A program made the translations under genes and the position numbers. A stretch of 64,000 nucleotides of DNA from Pseudomonadota bacterium (GTDB lineage Bacteria; Pseudomonadota; Gammaproteobacteria; Steroidobacterales; Woeseiaceae): contig JADFNV010000001.1 in the NCBI GenBank assembly GCA_022563195.1, positions 62,001 through 126,000 of the forward strand, written 5' to 3'. The notes under the pieces are model-generated. The model worked only from the letters and a program-made list of their open reading frames with translations. It ran no database searches and was not told the origin of the DNA. Below, one piece after another: positions 38,607-47,470 of this stretch; position 1 is the first letter of the stretch, and every line of letters begins with the position of its first letter.

Positions 38607-39389
38607 ATGTCATCGAAGCACAGCACAGTACTCATATCCGGTGGCGCTTCCGGCATCGGTCGAAATATCGCCGAGACCTATCTCTCCGCAGGATCCGCAG
38701 TGCATATCTGCGATGTCTCCGATGAGATGATCGACGAGTTCATCGCGGCCAACCCTGCAGCGACCGCGACACAGGCGGACGTTTCGAATGTGACAGACGT
38801 CGACCGGGTCTTCGATGATTTTCTCAAGCTGTACGATGGGCTGAACATTCTTGTCAATAACGCCGGCATCGCGGGTCCAATTGGAACCGTTGACGACATT
38901 GATCCGCCCGATTGGGATCGTTGTATTGCCGTGGATCTCAGTAGCGCTTTTTACATGACTCGCCGCGCTACTCCGTTGCTAAGAGCCGCTGGCGGCGGTT
39001 CAATAGTCAACATTTCATCGACAGCAGGGCTGTTCGGTGTGCCGATGCGATCGCCCTATGCCGCGAGCAAGTGGGGCTTGATCGGCCTGACGAAAACCTG
39101 GGCGATGGAACTCGGTCCCGACAATATTCGGGTCAATGCCGTCTGCCCGGGCTGTGTCAGCGGCCCCCGAATTGACGGCGTCATCAAATCGCATGCCGAA
39201 AGCCACGACATTTCGCCTGCGGAGGTACGAGACGCGTACCTTCGCCAAAGCTCTATGCGCACATTTGTAACGTCCGACGACGTGTCTGCAACTGTCTTGT
39301 TTCTGACCTCGGAAAAAGCGACACGAATATCGGGCCAGGCGATCGCAGTTGATGGTCACACTGAAACCCTATCTAATTGGCTCGATTGA
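38607..39389 (+). CDS. Short-chain dehydrogenase/reductase
   Basis: A 260-residue classical SDR: NAD(P) motif GGASGIG near residue 12, NNAG, catalytic NISSTAG Ser and YAASK Tyr/Lys, and C-terminal SGQAIAVDGH. An acidic residue after the second strand (HICDVSDE) suggests NAD preference. It starts 4 bp after the acyl-CoA dehydrogenase stop. Possible substrate is a beta-hydroxy intermediate such as carnitinyl-CoA, or the other stereoisomer of carnitine; this is inference from position. Confidence 0.85.
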   Translation: MSSKHSTVLISGGASGIGRNIAETYLSAGSAVHICDVSDEMIDEFIAANPAATATQADVSNVTDVDRVFDDFLKLYDGLNILVNNAGIAGPIGTVDDIDPPDWDRCIAVDLSSAFYMTRRATPLLRAAGGGSIVNISSTAGLFGVPMRSPYAASKWGLIGLTKTWAMELGPDNIRVNAVCPGCVSGPRIDGVIKSHAESHDISPAEVRDAYLRQSSMRTFVTSDDVSATVLFLTSEKATRISGQAIAVDGHTETLSNWLD

Positions 39390-39413
39390 ATTATCGGAGT
39401 ACGAGAGACGACA

Positions 39414-40400
39414 ATGCTTGCTGCGTGGTTTGAAACGTTCGGCCCCGCAACTGAGGTCCTGACGATAGGCGACACCGATACGCCGTCCGTCGGCCCGGGC
39501 GAAGTTCTGGTGCGATTGCACACCAGTGGTATCAACCCGTCCGATGTCAAAAAGAGAGCCGGCGCGTTTCCCGATCTCCTCAATGGTGGTTTCGTTATTC
39601 CAAACAGTGACGGCGCCGGGATCATCGAAGCTGTCGGTGAAGGTATGGATCGCAACCGTATCGGCGAACGCGTCTGGATTTACCAGGCACAATATGCACG
39701 TCGCTTCGGCACTGCTGCAGAATATGTAGCTATCGACAGCGCACGCGCAGCAACCCTTCCCGACGCCGTGGGCTTTGACATAGGTGCATGCCTCGGCATT
39801 CCCGCAATGACGGCTCACCGTTGCGTATTCGCCGACGGCGAAGTATCTGGACAAACGATACTGATTACCGGTGGCGCCGGCCGTGTCGGCAACTATGCCG
39901 TACAATGGGCGAGCATGTCAGGAGCGACCGTTATCGCGACCGCAAGCAACGACGACGACGTCGCCGCATGCAAGCAAGCGGGCGCCGAGTTCGTCGTTAA
40001 TCATCGCGGCGATGACTTCATCGCTGCGGTTATCGCCGCCAATAGCGGTGCACCTGTGGATCGCGTCATTGAAGTCGAATTTGGTGTCAATCTGCCAACG
40101 TCTGTGGAAGTGCTGCGGACTGGCGGAACGATCGCGACATACTCGTCGAACCTGGACAAGGAACCCAAGCTCCCATTTCTGAAAATGATGTACAAAGACA
40201 TCACGCTTCGCTTCGTCATCGTATATGCAATGCCGGAGGTCGCCAAGGAACATGCAGTAAGCGACATTGCCGCAGCGTTGGCCGAAGACAGATTGCAGCA
40301 TCGGATCGCCGCCGCACTGCCACTGGCCGATATTGCAACGGGCAATGAAACGATCGAACAAGATGGTGTACGCGGGGCCGTCGTCCTCAACATCGACTAA
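39414..40400 (+). CDS. Zinc-free MDR / NADPH:quinone oxidoreductase family
   Basis: A 328-residue medium-chain dehydrogenase/reductase lacking structural- and catalytic-zinc cysteines. It has GINPSDVKKRAG, the nucleotide loop GGAGRVGNYAVQWA and ends in GAVVLNID, as in quinone oxidoreductase-like enzymes. Its substrate in this operon is unknown; it may reduce an alpha,beta-unsaturated intermediate or detoxify a carbonyl by-product. It follows the SDR by 24 bp. Confidence 0.82.
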   Translation: MLAAWFETFGPATEVLTIGDTDTPSVGPGEVLVRLHTSGINPSDVKKRAGAFPDLLNGGFVIPNSDGAGIIEAVGEGMDRNRIGERVWIYQAQYARRFGTAAEYVAIDSARAATLPDAVGFDIGACLGIPAMTAHRCVFADGEVSGQTILITGGAGRVGNYAVQWASMSGATVIATASNDDDVAACKQAGAEFVVNHRGDDFIAAVIAANSGAPVDRVIEVEFGVNLPTSVEVLRTGGTIATYSSNLDKEPKLPFLKMMYKDITLRFVIVYAMPEVAKEHAVSDIAAALAEDRLQHRIAAALPLADIATGNETIEQDGVRGAVVLNID

Positions 40401-40420
40401 TAAACAAGAAGAGACCGCAG

Positions 40421-41950
40421 ATGCAGCAGAGTAGAATTGATTGGCCGACTTTCATTGGCAGCGTCGCAATCATTCTCTTCGTTTGCATTCCACTCGCCGC
40501 ATCCCCCGCGGCGGCCGGTGCCATGTTGCAGTCGCTCTACGACTACATCGCGAGCGAATTCGGCATCCTCTACCTGCTGGCTAGCGTTGGCGCAATCAGT
40601 TTCCTGGTCTGGCTCGCCGCAAGTCGCTTCGGTAACGTCAAGTTCGGCGAGCCGGATGAGGCGCCCGAATTCTCACAAATGAGCTGGATCGCCATGCTGT
40701 TCTGCGCCGGCGTCGGCGCGGGACTGATGTATTGGTGCGCAACCGAATGGGCCTACTACTACGATGCACCGCCGTTCGGCGCCGAACCTCGCAGCACCGA
40801 GGCCGCTGAATGGGCTTCAACTTATGGTCTTTTCCACTGGGGTTTTACGGCCTGGGCATTTTATTGCCTGCCGGCCATTGCAATCGGTTACCCGTATTAC
40901 GTTCGCAAGATGGACGTCCTGCGCTTCAGCATAAGCTGCAGCTGGTTTCTCAAAGGTAAGGAACACGGTCCGGTCGCTCGCGTCATCGATTTTTTATTCA
41001 TTATTGCGCTCGTGGCCGGCGCCGCAACCGGTCTCGGCTTTTCGGCCCCGATGATCGCGGCATGCATAGCGTGGTTGTTTCCGATCGAGCATGGCTTCGG
41101 ACTTGAAGTCGGCGTCATGGCGCTGTGTGTCAGCCTGTTCGTAGTCAGTGTCTGGCTCGGACTGCAAAAAGGCATCAAACGCCTTAGCGACATCAACATG
41201 TATCTTGCCCTCGGCATGTTGCTGTTCATTCTCATGGTCGGTCCCACGATCTTCCTGTTCAAGACGAGCCTTAACGGCCTCGGGATAATGACGCAGAATT
41301 TCCTGCGCATGAATTTCTGGACCGACCCATTTACCGAATCCGGGTTTGTCGAGTCCTGGACAGTATTCTACTGGGCGTGGTGGATAGCCTTCGCGCCCTA
41401 CGTCGGCCTATTCATCACGCGCATCTCGCGCGGCCGCACCATTCGACAGATCATCACAGGCATGTTGATTTTCGGCTCGCTCGGTAGCTGGATTTTTTAC
41501 ATGGTTATCGGCAATTACGCCTTGTTCCTGCAGTTGACCGGCGAACTCGATTTTGTGAATATCATGAATACTGTGAGCGGCGACGCCGCCATCGTCGCAA
41601 CACTCGAGACACTGCCGTTCGCGGGACTCGTAATAGCGGTGTTCGCCTTCGTGTCGATCATCTTCGCAGCAACGACCTACGACTCTGCCTCGTACACGAT
41701 TGCATCGGGAGCAACGCTGCACCTGCCCGCAGGCGACAATCCAGCTCGCTGGCATCGTGTGTTCTGGGCGTTCGCGCTAGCCGTCATGCCGATTACCTTG
41801 ATGTTCATCGGTCACAACGCTGATGACCCGGAACAGGGCCTGCGGGCAATGCAGGTGATGCTGTTGATTGCGTCGTTGCCGATATTATTTGTCGGCGTGG
41901 CCATGTCGTACTCGCTGGTCAAGTCGCTGCAGGAAGATCACCCGGCTTAG
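40421..41950 (+). CDS. BCCT-family betaine/carnitine transporter (copy 2)
   Basis: A 509-residue, 12-helix BCCT carrier clearly paralogous to the one at 30518-32035: shared blocks include CTE/GVE-WAYY-DAPPFG, the SRGRTIRQI loop, LSDIN/LNMYL and GDNPARWHRVFWA. The TM3 sequence WCATEWAYYYDAPPFG is CaiT-like. Having one BCCT on each side of the island suggests uptake of two related compounds or expression under two conditions. It starts 20 bp after the MDR gene. Confidence 0.9.
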   Translation: MQQSRIDWPTFIGSVAIILFVCIPLAASPAAAGAMLQSLYDYIASEFGILYLLASVGAISFLVWLAASRFGNVKFGEPDEAPEFSQMSWIAMLFCAGVGAGLMYWCATEWAYYYDAPPFGAEPRSTEAAEWASTYGLFHWGFTAWAFYCLPAIAIGYPYYVRKMDVLRFSISCSWFLKGKEHGPVARVIDFLFIIALVAGAATGLGFSAPMIAACIAWLFPIEHGFGLEVGVMALCVSLFVVSVWLGLQKGIKRLSDINMYLALGMLLFILMVGPTIFLFKTSLNGLGIMTQNFLRMNFWTDPFTESGFVESWTVFYWAWWIAFAPYVGLFITRISRGRTIRQIITGMLIFGSLGSWIFYMVIGNYALFLQLTGELDFVNIMNTVSGDAAIVATLETLPFAGLVIAVFAFVSIIFAATTYDSASYTIASGATLHLPAGDNPARWHRVFWAFALAVMPITLMFIGHNADDPEQGLRAMQVMLLIASLPILFVGVAMSYSLVKSLQEDHPA

Positions 41951-41954
41951 AGCG

Positions 41955-43520
41955 ATGCTCAAATCCCTGACAGCATTTTTCTTTCTGCTTCTGCTCGGCT
42001 GTGACAGGACACCTGGTGTCGCGGTCGATGGCGAAATCCTGCTCGGTAAGTACGTCGAGGACGGCACGGTCGCCGTATTTCTCGGCGTACCGTTCGCTGA
42101 ACCTCCGACAGGCGATCTGCGCTGGCGCTCGCCACAACCTTTAAAGAACAGGGTAGATCGACGTGCCGTCGTCGATTTCGCGGCCGCTTGCATGCAAACG
42201 ATGCGCATTCTTGACTGGTATCGCTACATGGCCGAGACATTTGGCGGCTCCCGTGATTACTACCGTGATCTGGAGATCAGCGAAGACTGCCTCTATCTCA
42301 ATGTCTGGACGCCAACGCTGAAAGACGATGCAAGTCTCCCGGTGATGGTATGGGTACACGGCGGCAGCAACCGCAGTGGCTGGTCGTATGAGCCCAATTA
42401 CCATGGCCACAAGCTCGCGCGAGAAGGCGTGGTCGTCGTATCTGTTGCATATCGAGTCGGCGCTTTTGGCTTTCTGTCGCACGCCGAAATTCCACCCGAA
42501 GATGCTGTCGCCAATTTCGGGCTTTGGGACTTGATCGCATCACTGCAATGGGTGCAGCAGAACATCGCGAAATTTGGTGGTGACCCCGGCCGAGTTACGA
42601 TGTTTGGCGAATCATCCGGAGCCGAGAACATTCTTGCACTGATGTTCGCCGCAGGCACCGATGGCCTGTTTCACCGCGCTATCCTGGAAAGTACCGCAGG
42701 TTACGGTCTGCGCCGATCGCCCTCTCTCGCGGACGAGCAGAAACGCGGTCGCGACCTCGCCGGAATCATGGGCTTCGAGGGCGACGATTCAATTGCATCG
42801 CTCAGGCTTGTCCCCGCCGAGCATTTGTTGCAAGCCTACGAGGAGGCTTTTCCCGACTACTACCATTCTCCTGCTGTCGACGGCCAGCTTCTCCTTCGGC
42901 CTACCTGGGAAGATATTCAGGCCGGTAACTTCACCGAACGTCAGTTGATCATCGGCACGAATGCCGACGAGTGGTATGACTTCCTGGATACTGACTCGAC
43001 GAGGGATGATGTTTCGAGCGCAGCCGATAAGCTCAGATACATTGACAGCGCTGGCGCTTTGGCGGCCGTCATTTCTGAAACGGACCCACGCCGCGCGATG
43101 GATCGTCTGATCACTGCCGAGAATTATGTGTGCCCGTCACAAAATACGGCGGCTAAAATGACGGCTGTCGGCCGCGATGCCTGGATGTATTATTTCACAC
43201 GGGTCCGGGAGGGCCCTGGCGGCGCGAAGGTTCGAGCCTTCCATGGCGCTGAGTATTCCTACGCTTTTGGAACTCATGATGCATACATGAGAACCACTGA
43301 CGTCGATCTGGCGCTGACAGAATCGATGATGGGCTACTGGACTCAATTTGCGGCAACCGGCAACCCGAACGCCGAGGGCCTGCCCGAGTGGCTGCAGTTC
43401 AAAGCACCCGACTTCGCGGTGCAAGAGCTGGGTGACGATATATTCACGATAGCTGCACCTGAGCCAATGCTATGCGATCTGTTTGAACGCTCGATCGGCG
43501 AGCCAGTAGTGGCTCCCTAA
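41955..43520 (+). CDS. Lipoprotein type-B carboxylesterase
   Basis: A 521-residue alpha/beta-hydrolase of the carboxylesterase-B family. The N-terminus has a lipobox ending LLLLGC (C16), so it is probably membrane-anchored on the periplasmic side. Family marks: FLGVPFAEPPTGDLRW, SEDCLYLNVWTP, the GESSG elbow with S220, and H430 in FHGAEYSY. It begins 4 bp after the BCCT stop, strongly implying cotranscription. A reasonable but unproven role is hydrolysis of O-acylcarnitines or another choline/carnitine ester before uptake by the BCCT carrier. The frame extends upstream to 41868 inside the BCCT gene, which is not used. Confidence 0.87.
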   Translation: MLKSLTAFFFLLLLGCDRTPGVAVDGEILLGKYVEDGTVAVFLGVPFAEPPTGDLRWRSPQPLKNRVDRRAVVDFAAACMQTMRILDWYRYMAETFGGSRDYYRDLEISEDCLYLNVWTPTLKDDASLPVMVWVHGGSNRSGWSYEPNYHGHKLAREGVVVVSVAYRVGAFGFLSHAEIPPEDAVANFGLWDLIASLQWVQQNIAKFGGDPGRVTMFGESSGAENILALMFAAGTDGLFHRAILESTAGYGLRRSPSLADEQKRGRDLAGIMGFEGDDSIASLRLVPAEHLLQAYEEAFPDYYHSPAVDGQLLLRPTWEDIQAGNFTERQLIIGTNADEWYDFLDTDSTRDDVSSAADKLRYIDSAGALAAVISETDPRRAMDRLITAENYVCPSQNTAAKMTAVGRDAWMYYFTRVREGPGGAKVRAFHGAEYSYAFGTHDAYMRTTDVDLALTESMMGYWTQFAATGNPNAEGLPEWLQFKAPDFAVQELGDDIFTIAAPEPMLCDLFERSIGEPVVAP

Positions 43521-44074
43521 ATTAACTTCTGCGCGACGTCACCCACCTTGAGATCGCCTGATTGAACCACCCTGGCATTAATGCCGCGAAAGTTTTGCTT
43601 GCGTCCCAGTCCCGAATTGACAAATACGGTCGCGTCTCTGCCAAATCGGTCCGCAAACTTTCTGCACCCCGTGTGCGGCAGTTCAGTAACCTCGATGATT
43701 GCATCGCCAATAGCAAGTTTCGTTCCCGGCGGCAGGTTTGCGCCGCTTAAGTCCAGGTCAAGATACAGCTGATCGCCCGCAAGCTCCCGGCGATTGTCAT
43801 CATCGGCAACCAATGCAACAACCCTGGAGTTCATGATGGTGATCTGCACGTCGGGATCTGCTGATCCGTCGGCCATGTCGCCGCCGCGACTCCGCCAGCT
43901 ATCGCCAACAAGTCCATGCTCGATTTCAAGGCGACCTGCCGTCACTGACTCTCTCTGGTCTATTTCCGGTCTCTTGACAATCAACTCTAACGTTCCGTTA
44001 TTCTCTGGTGATTGCAAAACATGCGCAAGGCCTCGCTCAAGTTCTTCCCTAGTCAAATGTCTGAATGACGCCAT
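43517..44074 (-). CDS. MOSC-domain protein
   Basis: A 185-residue protein with a MOSC (molybdenum cofactor sulfurase C-terminal) domain; the conserved cysteine lies in HTGCRKFADRFG near residue 136. MOSC proteins move sulfur or reduce N-hydroxylated compounds with other molybdoenzymes, but single-domain members are mostly uncharacterised. It follows glmS on the minus strand after 43 bp and overlaps the carboxylesterase stop by 4 bp. Confidence 0.85.
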   Translation of the reverse strand: MASFRHLTREELERGLAHVLQSPENNGTLELIVKRPEIDQRESVTAGRLEIEHGLVGDSWRSRGGDMADGSADPDVQITIMNSRVVALVADDDNRRELAGDQLYLDLDLSGANLPPGTKLAIGDAIIEVTELPHTGCRKFADRFGRDATVFVNSGLGRKQNFRGINARVVQSGDLKVGDVAQKLI

Positions 44075-44117
44075 GCGCTATTAAGTCTCTTTGAGAAAAC
44101 CGTGTTCACCCTGATAC

Positions 44118-45950
44118 TCATTCAACCGTCACGGACTTCGCAAGATTCCTCGGCTGATCAACGTCGTTACCCTTGAGGACTCCGACATGATAAGCAAGTA
44201 ACTGCAACGGTATCGTATATAAAATCGGCGCCTGGAAATCCTGGATTTCTGCAGGCATGCGTGTTGTGTGAATGCCCGACCGACTTTCAAATTGCACTCG
44301 CGGATCCGCGAACACATAGAGCTGGCCGCCGCGCGCCCGCACTTCCTGCAAATTGCCTTTCAACTTCTCCAGCAACTCATCATCCGGGGCAATCGTAACC
44401 ACAGGCATATCTTCATCGACGAGAGCGAGCGGACCGTGCTTGAGTTCGCCAGCGGCATAGGCCTCCGCATGGATATACGAAATTTCCTTGAGTTTGAGCG
44501 CGCCCTCCATTGCGATTGGGTTTTGCACACCACGACCGAGGAATAATGCATGATGTTTGTCAACGAAATGCTCCGCCAGTAATTCGATCGACGCATCGAG
44601 CGTAAGAACCTTATCGATCAATTCGGGCAGCTCAGCAAGTTGCTCCACCAGTTCTCGCTCCTGTTTTTCTTCCAGTCCGCTGCGTCGCGCCAGTGAAATC
44701 GTCAAAAGCGCCAGCGCCGCAAGCTGTGTCGTAAACGCTTTCGTCGACGCCACCCCGATTTCCGGCCCGGCATGAGTCATCATGACAAGTTCGGACTCGC
44801 GTACCATCGAACTCTCGGGCACATTGCAGACCGTCAACGTCGAAACGTAACGCATCTCCTTCGCCGCGCGCAGCGCAGCAAGCGTGTCCGCTGTTTCACC
44901 GGACTGGCTGATCGTGACGAACAGCGTCCCTTCAGGAACAACGGGATCGCGGTAACGATATTCGCTGGCGATCTCTACCGTGCACGGGAGGCGGCAGAGC
45001 TGCTCGATCCAGTAACGCGCAACGAGTCCTGCATGATAACTCGTGCCACATGCCACGATGTGTACGCCCCTCGTTACATCAAGAGCCTCATTAGCCTTGG
45101 GGCCAAACGCTGCGTCAAGCACCTTGCCATTGGCGATGCGCTCAGCAAGCGTTCGGGCAACAGCCTGCGCCTGCTCGTGAATTTCCTTTTGCATGTAGTG
45201 GCGATACTCGCCACGTTCCGCCGCATCCGCAGTAAGCTCGCTTTCCTTGACGGGTCGGTCAACTTCATTGTCGTCAGCATTCCAAATAGTAACTCGCGTG
45301 CGCTCGACCAGTGCGATATCGCCCTCTTCCAGGAACATGAATTTACGCGTCACCGACAGCAATGCCGCAACATCCGAGGCAATGAAGTTTTCGTCAATGC
45401 CGAGACCGATCACGACCGGGCAACCTGCTCGTGCCAACAATAACTTTCCCGGGTGATTCTTGCTCATCACAACCAACGCATATGCGCCTTCGAGCTCGGC
45501 GACCGTGGCTTTGACAGCCGCCGTCAATTCGCCGAACACCTTCAAATGATGCGTGATTTGATGAGCAATAACCTCGGTGTCCGTGTCGCTAACGAATTCA
45601 TAGCCTTCTGCTTTGAGGTCTTTTCGCAGTTCTTCGTAGTTTTCGATGATGCCGTTATGAACGATAGCGATGTCGTCCCCTGACATATGTGGATGCGCGT
45701 TGATCTCACTCGGCACACCGTGTGTCGCCCAGCGCGTGTGCGAAATACCAATTTCAGCGTGCAGCGGATTTTCGTCGAGTGCATTCTGCAGCTGCTGAAC
45801 TTTGCCTACCCGCCGCGTACATGTAATTTTGCCGCCGTCAAGGACGGCAATTCCAGCCGAATCGTAGCCGCGATACTCGAGCCGTCTGAGCCCCTCCATC
45901 AGGATCGGGACAACATTTCGTTCGGCCACCGCGCCGACAATTCCACACAT
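44118..45950 (-). CDS. glmS: Glucosamine-fructose-6-phosphate aminotransferase (isomerizing)
   Basis: Makes glucosamine-6-phosphate from fructose-6-phosphate and glutamine. 610 residues: class II glutaminase domain with Cys2 nucleophile (MCGIVGAV) and [12 protein letters not shown], then two SIS sugar-isomerase domains ([26 protein letters not shown]) and the C-terminal [11 protein letters not shown]. It is 38 bp downstream of glmU. No glmS ribozyme structure was recognised in the short leader. Confidence 0.97.
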   Translation of the reverse strand: MCGIVGAVAERNVVPILMEGLRRLEYRGYDSAGIAVLDGGKITCTRRVGKVQQLQNALDENPLHAEIGISHTRWATHGVPSEINAHPHMSGDDIAIVHNGIIENYEELRKDLKAEGYEFVSDTDTEVIAHQITHHLKVFGELTAAVKATVAELEGAYALVVMSKNHPGKLLLARAGCPVVIGLGIDENFIASDVAALLSVTRKFMFLEEGDIALVERTRVTIWNADDNEVDRPVKESELTADAAERGEYRHYMQKEIHEQAQAVARTLAERIANGKVLDAAFGPKANEALDVTRGVHIVACGTSYHAGLVARYWIEQLCRLPCTVEIASEYRYRDPVVPEGTLFVTISQSGETADTLAALRAAKEMRYVSTLTVCNVPESSMVRESELVMMTHAGPEIGVASTKAFTTQLAALALLTISLARRSGLEEKQERELVEQLAELPELIDKVLTLDASIELLAEHFVDKHHALFLGRGVQNPIAMEGALKLKEISYIHAEAYAAGELKHGPLALVDEDMPVVTIAPDDELLEKLKGNLQEVRARGGQLYVFADPRVQFESRSGIHTTRMPAEIQDFQAPILYTIPLQLLAYHVGVLKGNDVDQPRNLAKSVTVE

Positions 45951-45988
45951 GGTTCGTTTCTCCTCTCTGGTGCGCCGTCAAGGCAGTA

Positions 45989-47350
45989 CTAATTCTTTTT
46001 GGTGGGTCGCTTCCAACCCGGAACGCTTACCTGCTTCGATCGCTCTAACACCAATTGGCCATCAGGAACATCCTTGGTAATTGTCGACCCTGCGCCGATC
46101 GTCGCTCCTTTGCCGATTTCGACCGGCGCCACCAGATTGACGTTGGAACCAATAGACACATCAGCGCCGATTTTGGTCCGGTGTTTGGCTGCGCCGTCAT
46201 AATTGCACGTGATTGTGCCAGCACCAACGTTGACGCCTGTCCCAATTTCGGCATCGCCGATATACGTCAGGTGATTGACCTTGCTGCCGTTGGCGATCGT
46301 ACTCTTCTTGATCTCGACGAAGTTTCCAATCTTCACATTGTTAGCAAGCTCCGCGCCCGGGCGCAGGCGCGCGAATGGCCCGATCTCACAATCGCTTCCC
46401 GTCGTTGCTCCCTCGATGTGGCAATTCGAATGTACGATGGTGCCAGTTCCAAGCTTGCTGTCGCGAATCAGGTTATTCGATTCGATTCGACTGCCGTCGC
46501 CCAATGAAACATCACCCTCGAACACTGCGTTAATATCAATGAAGACGTCCTTACCACACAGTAGTTCACCGCGTATGTCAACTCGTGCCGGATCCGCGAA
46601 ACCGACACCCTGTGCCATAAGTTCATTAACCAGCCGAAGTTGCAACGCTCGTTCTGCCTCAGCCAGTTGTTTCTTGTCGTTGATACCCATTACTTCCACC
46701 CAGTTATCTGCTTTGATGCCCTTGACGCTGATGCCATCGCCAACAGCCATGCCCACCACATCCGTCAGGTAATACTCGCCCTGTGAATTATCGTTACCAA
46801 CATCGTCCAACCACGTTTTGAGTTTGCTCGCATTACAAACCATGACGCCCGTATTTATTTCGATGATTTTTCGCTCTTCGTCGGTTGCATCCTTGTCTTC
46901 GACGATACCAATGACTTCATCGTTATCACGAACGATGCGCCCATAAGCTGTCGGATCGTCCAGATCGACGGTCAACAGGCTTACATCCCCGGCCTGCGTT
47001 GCGCCCAGCAATCGCTGCAAAGTCTCGCGTGTGAGCAGCGGTACATCGCCGTACAGGATCAATACCTGATTGTTGTCGGGCGTATCCGGCATCGCCTGCT
47101 GTACTGCATGTCCCGTTCCGAGTTGTTCCGCCTGCAGTACCCATCGTAGATCATCACCGCCGCAGATCTGTTGCACGGCTTCGCCGCCGTACCCATAGAC
47201 GACCGCAATATCCTCGACACCAAGAGCCCGCGACACATCGAGCACATGCGCGAGAAGCGGCCTGCCCGCGAGCGCCTGCAGCACTTTCGGCAAATCCGAG
47301 TGCATGCGTGTGCCCTGGCCTGCAGCGAGAATTATGATACTTAGGCCCAA
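45989..47350 (-). CDS. glmU: Bifunctional GlmU (glucosamine-1-P acetyltransferase / UDP-GlcNAc pyrophosphorylase)
   Basis: 453 residues. N-terminal pyrophosphorylase with LAAGQGTRMHSDLPKVLQ; C-terminal left-handed beta-helix of hexapeptide repeats (IGDAEIGTGVNVGAGTITCN in the acetyl-CoA region, with the catalytic His in the preceding VNHLTYIGD). Supplies UDP-GlcNAc for peptidoglycan and LPS together with glmS. In many gammaproteobacteria glmU follows atpC; here an oppositely oriented symporter and rraA lie between them. Confidence 0.97.
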   Translation of the reverse strand: MGLSIIILAAGQGTRMHSDLPKVLQALAGRPLLAHVLDVSRALGVEDIAVVYGYGGEAVQQICGGDDLRWVLQAEQLGTGHAVQQAMPDTPDNNQVLILYGDVPLLTRETLQRLLGATQAGDVSLLTVDLDDPTAYGRIVRDNDEVIGIVEDKDATDEERKIIEINTGVMVCNASKLKTWLDDVGNDNSQGEYYLTDVVGMAVGDGISVKGIKADNWVEVMGINDKKQLAEAERALQLRLVNELMAQGVGFADPARVDIRGELLCGKDVFIDINAVFEGDVSLGDGSRIESNNLIRDSKLGTGTIVHSNCHIEGATTGSDCEIGPFARLRPGAELANNVKIGNFVEIKKSTIANGSKVNHLTYIGDAEIGTGVNVGAGTITCNYDGAAKHRTKIGADVSIGSNVNLVAPVEIGKGATIGAGSTITKDVPDGQLVLERSKQVSVPGWKRPTKKN

Positions 47351-47470
47351 GCCAGAATCTCCCTATTTCAATGACCGGGCATGATACCGCAAGACCCATG
47401 GCGCCGGCGTGCGGAAATCGTGGCGAACAATGTTAGTCTTACAGCTCGGCTACAGAATAATAACCAAGAT

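Noticed and set aside
44772-45443. 223-residue plus-strand frame inside glmS
   Set aside because: Antisense to a certain gene and without any family features.
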